Source: Chryseobacterium cupriresistens | GTDB lineage: Bacteria > Bacteroidota > Bacteroidia > Flavobacteriales > Weeksellaceae | Assembly (NCBI RefSeq): GCF_046614675.1 | Contig: NZ_JBKKJT010000002.1 | Coordinates: forward strand, 186,001 to 250,000 | Length of the DNA stretch: 64,000 nt | Direction of reading: 5' to 3' | Position numbers and translations under genes: made by a program | In this document: piece after piece, positions 34,870 through 43,848 of the stretch | Layout: the number at the start of each line of letters is the position of its first letter | Position numbering within the stretch: position 1 is the first letter of the stretch | The notes under the pieces: generated by a model | The model's input: only the letters and a program-made list of their open reading frames with translations | What the model was told of the DNA's origin: nothing | Databases searched by the model: none

Positions 34870-35029
34870 GTTTTTTAATTAAAAAAAATAAGCATTTTAA
34901 TTAAAAAACAAAAAATGCTCAATTAGGTATTTGATATATTTGTGTTGTTTTTATATGTATATCTGTAATATATTTTGTTTTTTTATTGAATATTTAATAT
35001 TTATTTTTAATATATTTGAAAAAAAACAA

Positions 35030-37855
35030 ATGAAACTGAAAATCTATCCTATCGCAGCGGTATTATTCTGCACTTTTACTAATGCACAGCAAAATACGCT
35101 CAACAATAATCAAAAACATTTACAGAAATTGTATGCCCAGTACGATAAGAACCTTAAACAGCAACATAAAGCTGCTAGGGCAGCTGGAATACCTCCCAAT
35201 GAATATTATGAGGAAGATTACAAAAGAACAATGGATCCGGTTACAGGAAGGACTTATTTTGGGAAACTGGTAAAAATAAATCATGATATCCTGTCGGGTA
35301 AATATCGTTCTGAAAAACCTATGTCATTTATTTCCAGTAATCATCATTCTTCCACTGGAAAAATTATTAATGAACCCTGGATTGAAAGAGGGCCATATGA
35401 TGTAGGAGGGCGAACAAGGGCAATTATGTATGACCCTAATGATACTACCGGCAAAAGAGTCTTTGCAGGTGGAATTTCCGGTGGACTTTGGGTTAATCAG
35501 GATCCTTCTGTAAGTACAAATGAATGGCAGCCGCTCAGTACGTTCTGGGCCAATACTTCGGTTTCATGCATTACTTACGACCCAAACAATCCACAGGTAT
35601 TTTATGTTGGTACAGGGGAATGTGAAACGGGTGATGCCAAAGGATCCGGAATTTGGAAATCAACGGATGGAGGCACTACCTGGACACAGATATTTACAAT
35701 ACCGGCAACCTATTCGAATGGAATAGGAAATGGAAACTTTTATATTAATGATATTAAAGTTAGAAATAATGCTGGAGTTTCAGAGGTTTATGCTGGAGTA
35801 AGCGGTAATTATTCTAGTGGTACATTTCAGGGATTAAATCAGGCGGGATTGTACAAATCTACAGACGGAGGTGCTACATTTGTAAAGAACACCAGTTTAT
35901 TAGCACAGAATACAACAACAAATTCAACCAGTACAATAGGATATTCTATTCAGCAAATAGAAATCGGAGCTGATAATTCGGTTTGGGTCTCCACCAGATC
36001 TTCAATATATTCCACTATAGATTCAGGAGGAAGAATTTTTAAATCTGCTGACGGAAATACTTTTAATCAGGTGTATAATGTTGGAAATGCAGGAGCAAGA
36101 GTCAATTTTTGTCTTTCCAAAACAAATGCTAATAAAGTGTATGCTTTTATGCAGGGAAGCTCTACTACTGCAGAACCAATCAGAATTGCACGTTCTGCTG
36201 ACGGAGGAGTAACATGGCAGGCTACCAATGATACAGCGCCTGTTTTGACATTACCTGCGCCTACAGACACGAGTATTCCTGCTAATGATTTCACCCGGGG
36301 ACAATCTTTTTATGATCTTGTGATTGCAGCAGATCCTCAAGATGACAATACAGTGTATATCGGAGGTGTTGATCTGTATAAATCTACCAACGGAGGAGGT
36401 ACATGGAGTCAGATTTCAAAATGGTCCAATAATAACAATATGGCCGCTTTACAGGTTTCAGAGGTACATGCGGATCAGCATGCAATCATATTCAATCCTT
36501 ATAATAATTACGCAACCGGGCAAATGCTTTTTGGAAATGATGGAGGAGTGTATTATGCTGCCAATAAAACCAATATCGGGACTGTAGATGGCTTTGTTGC
36601 AAGAAATACCAGGTATAATGTAACTCAGTTCTACACAGCTATGCTCAATCCTACAAAAGTACCTGCTAACGAAGAATTACTGGCGGGGGCTCAGGATAAT
36701 GGTTCATGGTGGCTTTATGGTGTTCCACAAGCCAATAACTTTCTTTCCAAGTGGCCTGCTACAGGGGGAGATGGCATGTACACAGAATATGATGATCTGG
36801 ATACTTATGAAATATCAAGCTATACTTATAACAATCACTATTTATTGACGAACAATGCGCAGAGTCTTATAGCCGATACCAATGCAAATTTAGGACATTT
36901 TGTCAATGAAATAGCATTAGATAGAATCAATGATGTCTTCTATTCTTACCGTTCAGGGCTTACGCTTTTCAGAACAAGCGGACTTTCTGCTACTGCTACA
37001 TCATTCACTAATGATGTGGTTACTGTAGGAACAGCACAGTCCGGAGAGCAGATATCGTGGATGAAAGTATCCCCTTATACAACTGCTTCCACCACACTTT
37101 TTGTAGGAACCAATCTTGGGAGAATCTTTAAAATAACAAATGCTAATACCACAGCATATACAGCAACTCTGTTAACATCACCAATAGCAGGAACTATTTC
37201 TGATATCGAGTTTGGAGCAAATGAAAATGAGATTATGGTGACACTTTCCAATTATAACCTCACCAGCGTTTTCTATTCTACAGATGGAGGAACAACCTGG
37301 CAGAACAAAGAAGGAAACCTTCCTGATATGCCGGTAAGAACTGTCCTCAGAAATCCAGACGACCCCAATGAAGTATTAGTAGGAACAGAAATGGGAGTTT
37401 GGGGAACTACTAATTTCCTTGATTTAACTCCTGAATGGTCTTCAGTAACTGGAAATATAGGGAATGTGAGAATTACTAATCTGGATTACAGACCTGCTAC
37501 CAAAACAGTATTGGTTTCTACTTATGGAAGAGGAGCCTGGACAACACAGAATACGCTGACTCCATTGTCAACCACAGAGACCAAATTTAAAAAGAATATG
37601 AATATTATATATCCGAATCCTTCAAAAGGGATTTCCCATCTGAGATTTGATACAGCTAAATATAACAGCGTGGATATAAGTATTGTGGATGCATCGGGAA
37701 GGCTTGTGTATAGTAAGAAAAACGTAAAATCTGATGAAGAGTTCGGACAAAAAATGTTATCTGGAAATTATATACTGAAAGCCGAATATAAAGGTGAAAT
37801 TGTATATAGTGGTAACTTCCTTGTATTGGGACCTAAAGGAGGTGATAATGACTAA
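35030..37855 (+). CDS. large secreted beta-propeller protein with T9SS sorting domain
   Basis: This 941-residue protein has the signal peptide MKLKIYPIAAVLFCTFTNAQ. It then carries several Asp-box/BNR-type repeats (KSTDGGTTW, KSTDGGATF, RSADGGVTW, KSTNGGGTW, YSTDGGTTW), indicating one or two sialidase/VPS10-like beta-propellers (about residues 120-840). The C-terminal domain (from about 850, with IIYPNPSKG) is a type A T9SS sorting signal, so the protein should reach the cell surface or medium. The sorting domain ends with an extra GPKGGDND tail. I moved the start to the ATG at 35030 because the upstream in-frame extension is low-complexity and not protein-like. The lipoprotein gene follows 3 nt later. 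Substrate unknown. Confidence 0.85.
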   Translation: MKLKIYPIAAVLFCTFTNAQQNTLNNNQKHLQKLYAQYDKNLKQQHKAARAAGIPPNEYYEEDYKRTMDPVTGRTYFGKLVKINHDILSGKYRSEKPMSFISSNHHSSTGKIINEPWIERGPYDVGGRTRAIMYDPNDTTGKRVFAGGISGGLWVNQDPSVSTNEWQPLSTFWANTSVSCITYDPNNPQVFYVGTGECETGDAKGSGIWKSTDGGTTWTQIFTIPATYSNGIGNGNFYINDIKVRNNAGVSEVYAGVSGNYSSGTFQGLNQAGLYKSTDGGATFVKNTSLLAQNTTTNSTSTIGYSIQQIEIGADNSVWVSTRSSIYSTIDSGGRIFKSADGNTFNQVYNVGNAGARVNFCLSKTNANKVYAFMQGSSTTAEPIRIARSADGGVTWQATNDTAPVLTLPAPTDTSIPANDFTRGQSFYDLVIAADPQDDNTVYIGGVDLYKSTNGGGTWSQISKWSNNNNMAALQVSEVHADQHAIIFNPYNNYATGQMLFGNDGGVYYAANKTNIGTVDGFVARNTRYNVTQFYTAMLNPTKVPANEELLAGAQDNGSWWLYGVPQANNFLSKWPATGGDGMYTEYDDLDTYEISSYTYNNHYLLTNNAQSLIADTNANLGHFVNEIALDRINDVFYSYRSGLTLFRTSGLSATATSFTNDVVTVGTAQSGEQISWMKVSPYTTASTTLFVGTNLGRIFKITNANTTAYTATLLTSPIAGTISDIEFGANENEIMVTLSNYNLTSVFYSTDGGTTWQNKEGNLPDMPVRTVLRNPDDPNEVLVGTEMGVWGTTNFLDLTPEWSSVTGNIGNVRITNLDYRPATKTVLVSTYGRGAWTTQNTLTPLSTTETKFKKNMNIIYPNPSKGISHLRFDTAKYNSVDISIVDASGRLVYSKKNVKSDEEFGQKMLSGNYILKAEYKGEIVYSGNFLVLGPKGGDND

Positions 37856-37858
37856 AAA

Positions 37859-38329
37859 ATGAATAATCAATTATTTTTAACTGTGTTTTGGATGCTGGCT
37901 TCCTGCGGGATGCCGGTATCCTCTTTATATCAGGATAAGGCAATATCAGTCATCTCTGCTGAAAAAACAGAATGGACAGGAGGAAGATCGGGAGTAAAGG
38001 GAATCATGTATACCGTTAAATTTAAGAAAAATAATAACAGTATAGTTACGGTAAAAACGCTGAGAGCAGAAGGAAATACTATTCCGTTTAGTCAGGATAA
38101 TGCCGGAAATACAATTATAGTAAGAGGCAATCTTCAGTATAAAAACGAAGATGAAACCAAAATGGCTGATCAGGTGCCGGCAGGAAAATCTGATGAAATT
38201 CCTGTTTCCCCCAAAAAAAATCCAAAAGACAATTGGATAGAATACAATGTACAAGGTTCCCAAACGCTGCACAGAATAAACATTTCAAAATTTATTGCAG
38301 TTGATTTTTCCGGTGAATCTGCTCCTTAA
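37859..38329 (+). CDS. putative lipoprotein of unknown function
   Basis: This 156-residue protein has a hydrophobic N-terminus and a lipobox-like LASCG (Cys16). The soluble domain (WTGGRSGVKGIMYTVKFKKN and later WIEYNVQGSQTLHRINISKF) looks beta-rich. It lies 3 nt after the beta-propeller gene and 11 nt before the next gene, so it belongs to the same operon. I do not recognise the family. It may be an accessory lipoprotein for the surface protein. Confidence 0.65.
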   Translation: MNNQLFLTVFWMLASCGMPVSSLYQDKAISVISAEKTEWTGGRSGVKGIMYTVKFKKNNNSIVTVKTLRAEGNTIPFSQDNAGNTIIVRGNLQYKNEDETKMADQVPAGKSDEIPVSPKKNPKDNWIEYNVQGSQTLHRINISKFIAVDFSGESAP

Positions 38330-38340
38330 TATCCAATTCT

Positions 38341-38907
38341 TTGTACAAAAAAATATTTTCTATTGTATTGTGCCTTTCTGTTATCATATTGTTCAATAAT
38401 ATGATATATTCCGGTATGACTTTTCTGAAAAAAGAATTGTATAAGAAAACACAATATAATATTACCAGGAATAAATTCAAGGATTCAGAAACCGTGTGCT
38501 TTACAGAAGCAGATATTGCAAATGTGCAGTGGAAAGAAAAGAAGGAATTTATTCTTAACGGATATTCTTATGACATCATCCAAATACGGATCATTAATGG
38601 AGAAAAAAAATTCTTCTGTTATAGGGATAAAAAAGATATAATCATCAATTCCCTGATTGATCTGTCAAAAATGCTGGCTGTACAAAATATAGATATGCAC
38701 AAGCATATTAACTTCCCTCTGCATCATAAAAATGAATGTAAAACCTCTCTTTTTTTAGCGGTTATTTCTAGTAAAGAAGATGATGTTTCGGATCATTCAG
38801 ATTTCAGAATACTCCCGGACTATAATTTTCCATCAGCAAATACATCCTATATATCCATTATTCCTCCTCCTCCTGAAATGTGTATCCATCAAAACAGATA
38901 TAAATAG
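38341..38907 (+). CDS. membrane-anchored protein with TTG start, unknown function
   Basis: This 188-residue protein begins with a hydrophobic segment (YKKIFSIVLCLSVIILF), followed by a soluble part with several His and Cys (MHKHINFPLHHKNECKT), and ends with a proline run (IIPPPPEMC). The only plausible start is TTG at 38341, since the upstream in-frame stop is at 38314-38316 and no ATG fits the membrane segment. Small proteins with His/Cys clusters and a PP end occur upstream of TonB-dependent receptors in this phylum, and a receptor gene follows 29 nt later. A metal-related role is a guess from that context. Confidence 0.55.
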   Translation: MYKKIFSIVLCLSVIILFNNMIYSGMTFLKKELYKKTQYNITRNKFKDSETVCFTEADIANVQWKEKKEFILNGYSYDIIQIRIINGEKKFFCYRDKKDIIINSLIDLSKMLAVQNIDMHKHINFPLHHKNECKTSLFLAVISSKEDDVSDHSDFRILPDYNFPSANTSYISIIPPPPEMCIHQNRYK

Positions 38908-38936
38908 TATATTAATGGTAACACAAATTTTGAATA

Positions 38937-41117
38937 ATGAAAAAATATATATGCATGGCAGCGGCGTTAGGCTGCATTATAGCGCATGCTCAGCAAAATC
39001 AGGAGGGGACAATTGACGAAGTGAATATCCTGGGAAGAAAAAAAATAAAACAGGAACGTGCGGAATTTAAAAGACATGGACAGTCAGTAGAAACTCTTTC
39101 CGAAGAAGACCTTAACAGAAATAATCCGGCAGCAATAGATCAGACTTTATCCACCATGGCGGGACTGCAGGTAGACAAAAGAACCAACTTTGGTGGGCAG
39201 AGACTTGTTGTGCGGGGATATGGAAATGACCAGAAATTCAACAATTGGGGAGTGAAAGCATACTGGAATAATATACCGTTAACTACAGCAGAAGGAATCA
39301 CTGTTCTGGATGATATGGATTTTGCTTTTGTGAATAATGTAGAAGTTATTAAAGGTCCGGCAGCCACCATGTATGGAGGTGGAACAGGCGGAGCGGTTCG
39401 TTTTTATACAAGACCGGATTTTACAAAAGGAATTTCAGTTTCGGAAGATGTAATGTTGGGCGCTTTTAAAACCTTTCAGTCCAGAACACAGCTGAATGCT
39501 GCAGATGAAAACTACTCCGTAAATGCTGCATATGGACATCTTGAAACTGACGGTTACAGACCCAATGGAGGTGGATTAAAAAACTTTTTCAATGTCAATG
39601 GTACAGTGAAATTAAGCAAAAAAGATCAGTTAAGTTTCCTTGCAAGTCAGGCTTATTCGTACGAACACACTTCAGGACAGATCTCATACGATGATTACTA
39701 TGCCGGAATCGATAACGGAAATGTTGCTTATATCAGAAAAAATGCCGGAACAAAAATAAAATCAACAAGAGTAGGATTGAGTAATACTGTAAGCCTTACT
39801 TCAAATTTAAAAAACTATACCACTCTGTTTTATTATAACGCAAATACAGAAAGTGTTTCTGCCGGAGCATACGGAGTGACGAGTTCCCCGAATGTAGGGC
39901 TGCGTTCCACTTTTACATTAAAGAACGGGTTTAAAGATTTTGAAAATAAGCTGGACTTTGGCGTAGAAATACAAAATTCTGTTTCCACTACTTCAAGTTA
40001 TCGTTTTACAGGCTCAGAAACAAATCCACTGCAGACAACAGGAATGTCCGGAGCATCTTATTTTAAATATAATAATAATCAATCCACCTATTTTGTGATC
40101 GATTATCTGACATATAAGCCCTGGGGGCTTACTTTGCTCGCTGGACTTAGTGCCAACAGAACCAATTATGACAGGAAGGATCTTTATGCCTTACCAGATT
40201 TAGTTCCCGGACACAAAGATCAGTCTTTTAATAAAAAGTATGACATGGCTTATACGCCTCATTTTGCATTACAGAAAGAATGGAAACACCAGATCTTTAA
40301 TCTAAGCTATAGTGAAGGATATAATACTCCTACCGCAGCTTCTTCGTTCATAACTGCTACCAACACTGTAAATGATGATTTAAAGCCTGAGCGTGCAAAA
40401 ATGTTTGACTTCAGTGTACATGGCCTTTTACTGAATACAAAACTGGATTACCGCATTTCAGCATTCAGAATCGACTATTCCGATAAACTTGCACAGCTCC
40501 TTTTACCAGGTAATACAAGTGGGCAAACGTACTGGGCTAATACCGGAAGTCAGAAAAATACAGGCCTTGAGTTGAGTATAGGATATCAGTACAGAACAGA
40601 GAACTCATTTATTGAGAGAATTGTTCCTTTTGTAAATCTTTCTTATTACGATACAAAATATAAAGATTTTTCAATCTATGATCCCAAATATCAAGACCCT
40701 GTTACAGGGAAAATAGTAGGGAAACTAATGGTGTACGACTATAAGACAGTAGTAGGAGTACCAAGAAATAAGTACGCTGTAGGATTGGATATCTTTACCA
40801 AACCGGGATTTTATCTGGTGAATACATATAATTATCTTGGAAATGTTTATTCTGATTTTAACAATTCGAATCTGGTAAAAGGTTTCGGATTGCTTAATTC
40901 AAAATTAGGGTTTAAAAAATCATTCAATAAACTGGATCTGGACCTGTATGTGATGGGTAATAATCTTACCAGCCAGATTAATTATACATTTTTATTCTTA
41001 GGAAATAATATCAGCGATTCAGATAAAGGAAGTAACTACACAGTTCCTACAGATCTCAATCCGGGACCTGGAAAAGCCTATTTCTTTTACGGATTCAATG
41101 TGAAATACAGATTTTAA
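38937..41117 (+). CDS. TonB-dependent outer membrane receptor (FecA-like)
   Basis: This 726-residue receptor has a signal peptide (MKKYICMAAALGCIIAHAQ) and a plug domain with the typical AIDQTLSTMAGLQVDKR, GGQRLVVRGYG and VEVIKGPAATMYGGGTGG motifs. A 22-strand barrel ends in an aromatic residue (GFNVKYRF). No N-terminal signalling domain is present, so it is a transporter only, not a transducer. The closest class is ferric-citrate or siderophore receptors, but the ligand cannot be read from the sequence. It is the last gene of the unit starting at 35030 or 38341 and is followed by a terminator. Confidence 0.88.
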   Translation: MKKYICMAAALGCIIAHAQQNQEGTIDEVNILGRKKIKQERAEFKRHGQSVETLSEEDLNRNNPAAIDQTLSTMAGLQVDKRTNFGGQRLVVRGYGNDQKFNNWGVKAYWNNIPLTTAEGITVLDDMDFAFVNNVEVIKGPAATMYGGGTGGAVRFYTRPDFTKGISVSEDVMLGAFKTFQSRTQLNAADENYSVNAAYGHLETDGYRPNGGGLKNFFNVNGTVKLSKKDQLSFLASQAYSYEHTSGQISYDDYYAGIDNGNVAYIRKNAGTKIKSTRVGLSNTVSLTSNLKNYTTLFYYNANTESVSAGAYGVTSSPNVGLRSTFTLKNGFKDFENKLDFGVEIQNSVSTTSSYRFTGSETNPLQTTGMSGASYFKYNNNQSTYFVIDYLTYKPWGLTLLAGLSANRTNYDRKDLYALPDLVPGHKDQSFNKKYDMAYTPHFALQKEWKHQIFNLSYSEGYNTPTAASSFITATNTVNDDLKPERAKMFDFSVHGLLLNTKLDYRISAFRIDYSDKLAQLLLPGNTSGQTYWANTGSQKNTGLELSIGYQYRTENSFIERIVPFVNLSYYDTKYKDFSIYDPKYQDPVTGKIVGKLMVYDYKTVVGVPRNKYAVGLDIFTKPGFYLVNTYNYLGNVYSDFNNSNLVKGFGLLNSKLGFKKSFNKLDLDLYVMGNNLTSQINYTFLFLGNNISDSDKGSNYTVPTDLNPGPGKAYFFYGFNVKYRF

Positions 41118-41165
41118 AATATACTTTTATATTCATAGATATCTTTTTACAGCAAAATGAAAATG

Positions 41166-41190
41166 CCACAGTTCATGACTGTGGTTTTTT
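41166..41190 (+). terminator. terminator after TonB-dependent receptor
   Basis: CCACAGT-TCATG-ACTGTGG hairpin followed by six T. Confidence 0.85.
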
Positions 41191-41288
41191 ATTGAATTAT
41201 AAACATCACTGAAATTCATATTGGATTTGTCTAATTGTTAATTTTCTTTAATGAGGTGAAAATATGTAGTAAGCATATATCAATTTTA

Positions 41289-41296
41289 TATCTTTG
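41289..41296 (+). promoter_or_regulatory. -7 element of the Crp/Fnr-family regulator gene
   Basis: TATCTTTG, 27 nt before the ATG at 41324. The -33 element is not clear. Confidence 0.5.
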
Positions 41297-41323
41297 TTTA
41301 AGAAAAAGCAGAAAATATAAGAT

Positions 41324-41974
41324 ATGATTGATAACTCGTTCGCTGTAAGTAAATTTGGCTTTTTGGGTGCCGAATTTTTATCGGAGCTTGAAAAACATGC
41401 TGTTGCTGTTGATATAAAAGCAAAAACAGAGATCATAAGAGAAGGGCAGAAGAATAAATTTGTTCCTTTCCTCATAAAAGGCTCTATCAAAGTCTTTACC
41501 TTAAATGACGGAAGAGAACTGATCTACTATTATATCAAACCAAAAGATAGCTGTCTCATGACCTTTTCATCCATTCTGACAGATTATATCAGCAGGGTAT
41601 ATGCCATCGCAGAAGAAGATTCGGAAGCGATTCTTATTCCCGTTTCTGTCATGCACGAATGGCTTATAAGGTTTCCGGAAATTAATAAGCTCTTTTACCA
41701 TGAATATGACCGAAGATTTTCAGAAGTGATGAATATGGTGAATGATGCTGTTTTCCATAAACTGGATAAAAGGGTTCTCAATTATATCAAACAACAGATT
41801 TCGTCCAAGGGAAACAATCCTATTAAGATCACCCATCGTGAAATTGCCAACAGTTTGGGGACTTCAAGAGAAGTGGTAAGCAGAGTTTTAAAAAAAATTG
41901 AAAGCGAAGGTGAAATTATGCAGACCAAAGAAGGAATAAAAGTTCCTGTAAATGAAAATGTTAGAACGGTCTAA
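41324..41974 (+). CDS. Crp/Fnr-family transcriptional regulator
   Basis: This 216-residue protein has a cyclic-nucleotide-binding-like beta-barrel (about residues 20-120), a dimer helix and a C-terminal winged helix with ITHREIANSLGTSREVVSRV as the recognition helix-turn-helix. The E and R residues of SREVVSRV are those that contact TGTGA-type half-sites in this family. No cluster of N-terminal cysteines is present, so it is not an oxygen-sensing Fe-S Fnr. The cNMP pocket is not obviously conserved, so the ligand is unknown. A matching palindrome lies just downstream at 42026-42041, before the redox operon, making that operon its probable target. Confidence 0.88.
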   Translation: MIDNSFAVSKFGFLGAEFLSELEKHAVAVDIKAKTEIIREGQKNKFVPFLIKGSIKVFTLNDGRELIYYYIKPKDSCLMTFSSILTDYISRVYAIAEEDSEAILIPVSVMHEWLIRFPEINKLFYHEYDRRFSEVMNMVNDAVFHKLDKRVLNYIKQQISSKGNNPIKITHREIANSLGTSREVVSRVLKKIESEGEIMQTKEGIKVPVNENVRTV

Positions 41975-42025
41975 TTTTAATTGTTTGAAAAGTTTATTTC
42001 TATTATTGATAAAAACAATTTGACT

Positions 42026-42041
42026 GGTGACTTTTATCACC
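42026..42041 (+). promoter_or_regulatory. candidate Crp/Fnr-type operator
   Basis: GGTGA-N6-TCACC is a perfect palindrome with the exact geometry of the Crp consensus TGTGA-N6-TCACA. Its centre lies about 41 nt upstream of the expected transcription start of the operon at 42100, the class II activator position. Confidence 0.6.
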
Positions 42042-42063
42042 TATTTTTGAATTGAGAACTCAA

Positions 42064-42071
42064 TAAGTTTG
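42064..42071 (+). promoter_or_regulatory. -7 element of the redox operon promoter
   Basis: TAAGTTTG matches TAnnTTTG. No TTG stands 19 nt upstream (the nearest gives a 14-nt spacer), as expected where an activator substitutes for the -33 contact. Confidence 0.55.
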
Positions 42072-42099
42072 TCATATCATAATTTAATTCAAATTGTAT

Positions 42100-42942
42100 A
42101 TGACAAAAACTCTCTTATTTTTGTCAATGTTTTGTTCAGGTCTTGTCTTTGCACAGGAAGACCTGCTGAAAGATATTGACACGGTTAAAACCAATACAGA
42201 AACCTCACAACCTGCTTTCAAAGCCCTTCAGATTGTAACAGGACAATCTACAAAACTTGCAGCCAAAAAAGAATGGTACATTATCGTTGCCCATAGATTT
42301 GGTGATATAAGCGCTGGATTTAAAGACTTTTTCGGTCTTGATCATGCTTCCACCAAATTAGGTGTTATCTATGGTATTTCAGACGCAGTATCTGTAAGCC
42401 TTTCCAGAGAAACTAATATGAAAACATTTGAAGGAGCAGTGAAATACAGATTGATAAAACAAAGTGAAAACTTCCCGGTGGATATTATGGGGTATAACGT
42501 AATGGGAGCCAATACTGAACTGGATAAGGACACATATCCTCACCTTACATTCAGTGACAGGCTTTCTTATCTTACCCAGGCATTGATCTCAAGAAGATTC
42601 AGTGATAAGCTTTCAGTACAGCTTACACCTTCATTTGTTCATAAAAACCTTTATGAACCTACCATTGAAAACAAAAACCAGTTTATGGCAGGTTTGGGAG
42701 GACGCTATAAAATTTCAAAACGAGTTTCTGTGAATGCAGAATACTTTGTGAATTTTGACGATCACAGTTTTTATAAAAACCCTTTATCGTTGGGCGTAGA
42801 TATAGAAACCGGAGGACATGTGTTCCAGCTTTTACTGACAAACTCCCAGATTAATTCTGATATCGGATATCTTACCAATGCCACAGGAGCATGGGGAAAG
42901 GGACATATTTTCTTTGGGTTTAATCTTTACAGAGTTTTTTAA
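42100..42942 (+). CDS. DUF5777 family outer membrane beta-barrel protein
   Basis: This 280-residue protein has a signal peptide (MTKTLLFLSMFCSGLVFAQ) and a predicted barrel of antiparallel strands ending GHIFFGFNLYRVF. It matches DUF5777-type barrels found next to cytochrome c and YceI genes in Bacteroidota. The start was moved from an upstream TTG to the ATG at 42100. It is the first gene of a five-gene operon and the cytochrome gene begins 1 nt after its stop. An outer-membrane location fits a conduit or scaffold for the redox proteins that follow. No transport function is proven for the family. Confidence 0.85.
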   Translation: MTKTLLFLSMFCSGLVFAQEDLLKDIDTVKTNTETSQPAFKALQIVTGQSTKLAAKKEWYIIVAHRFGDISAGFKDFFGLDHASTKLGVIYGISDAVSVSLSRETNMKTFEGAVKYRLIKQSENFPVDIMGYNVMGANTELDKDTYPHLTFSDRLSYLTQALISRRFSDKLSVQLTPSFVHKNLYEPTIENKNQFMAGLGGRYKISKRVSVNAEYFVNFDDHSFYKNPLSLGVDIETGGHVFQLLLTNSQINSDIGYLTNATGAWGKGHIFFGFNLYRVF

Positions 42943-42943
42943 T

Positions 42944-43291
42944 ATGAAAAAGTTAACATCCTTATTGATATTGTCGTCAGCAATCATACTAACGGCTTGT
43001 GACAGCAGAACTTACGAAGAGATTTCTGATAATACACCCATCACAGCACCTGTAAAATATACAGCAGATGTAAAACCAATTGTGGATAACAGCTGTACAG
43101 GCTGTCATTCTGCGGGAAGTTTTAAACCTCTCGTTACTTATGATCAGGTAAAGAATAATATAGACGGAATTCTGGACCGTATCCAAAGACCTAATGGCGA
43201 TCCCGGGAAAATGCCTCAGGGAGGATCATTATCTGCCGCTCAGATCAATATTTTCATCAAATGGAAAGCTGACGGATTAAATGAAAATTAA
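42944..43291 (+). CDS. lipoprotein c-type cytochrome
   Basis: This 115-residue protein has a lipoprotein signal with Cys19 (IILTACDSR) and one haem-binding CxxCH (NSCTGCHSAG, C51-H55). A likely axial Met follows in GDPGKMPQGG. The start was moved to the ATG at 42944, which gives a proper signal peptide. It resembles small monohaem cytochromes that pass electrons in the periplasm. The preceding barrel gene ends 1 nt upstream and the YceI gene follows 11 nt later. Donor and acceptor are unknown. Confidence 0.88.
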   Translation: MKKLTSLLILSSAIILTACDSRTYEEISDNTPITAPVKYTADVKPIVDNSCTGCHSAGSFKPLVTYDQVKNNIDGILDRIQRPNGDPGKMPQGGSLSAAQINIFIKWKADGLNEN

Positions 43292-43302
43292 AATAAATGA
43301 TT

Positions 43303-43848
43303 ATGAAAAAATTAGCATTATTAAGCGTATTACTTCTCTCTGCGGGGTACGCTTCGGCACAGAAATATAGCTCCAAAACAGGAAAAGTAACTTTTGAAGC
43401 ATCAGTACCTCTGTTTGACGATATCTTTGCCCAGGATGATAATAATATTGTGATTCTGAATGCAGATAACGGTGAAATGGCATCTGTTTCAACCGTTAAA
43501 AACTTTCATTTTAAAACAAAATTAATGGAAGAGCATTTCAATGAAAGCTACGCTGAATCTGCAAAATATCCGAAAACCACTTTCAAAGGGAAAATTGTCA
43601 ACTTTGATAAAACAAAGCTTACCACAAGTCCTCAGAAATATACCGTTCAGGGAACGCTAAACTTCCATGGGGTAGACAAGGCTGTTACTTCTTCTGCCAC
43701 ATTATACGCAAAAGACGGCAAAATCTATATGCAGGGTGGATTTGTAGCCAGGCCAGTAGATTATAAAGTGACCATTCCAAAAATGGTAACCAAGAAAGTG
43801 GCTGAAAATGTCAACATCGAATATAACTATGTAATGATAAAACAATGA
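43303..43848 (+). CDS. YceI family periplasmic protein
   Basis: This 181-residue protein has a signal peptide (MKKLALLSVLLLSAGYASAQ) and the lipocalin-like YceI fold (KTGKVTFEASVPLFDDIFA; YPKTTFKGKIVNFDKTK; VQGTLNFHGVDKAV). YceI proteins bind isoprenoid lipids such as polyprenyl or quinone-like molecules in the periplasm. Two start codons are close (43297 and 43303); I used the second. The stop overlaps the start of the ankyrin gene by 4 nt. Pairing with a cytochrome suggests a quinone-related or redox function, by inference. Confidence 0.9.
   Translation: MKKLALLSVLLLSAGYASAQKYSSKTGKVTFEASVPLFDDIFAQDDNNIVILNADNGEMASVSTVKNFHFKTKLMEEHFNESYAESAKYPKTTFKGKIVNFDKTKLTTSPQKYTVQGTLNFHGVDKAVTSSATLYAKDGKIYMQGGFVARPVDYKVTIPKMVTKKVAENVNIEYNYVMIKQ

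Noticed and set aside
34931..35029. 33-residue extension of the T9SS beta-propeller protein
   Set aside because: It is a low-complexity F/I/Y/C stretch from AT-rich DNA and would bury the clear signal peptide that starts at 35030.
41324..41974. Oxygen-sensing Fnr with a 4Fe-4S cluster
   Set aside because: The protein lacks the set of N-terminal cysteines required to bind the cluster.
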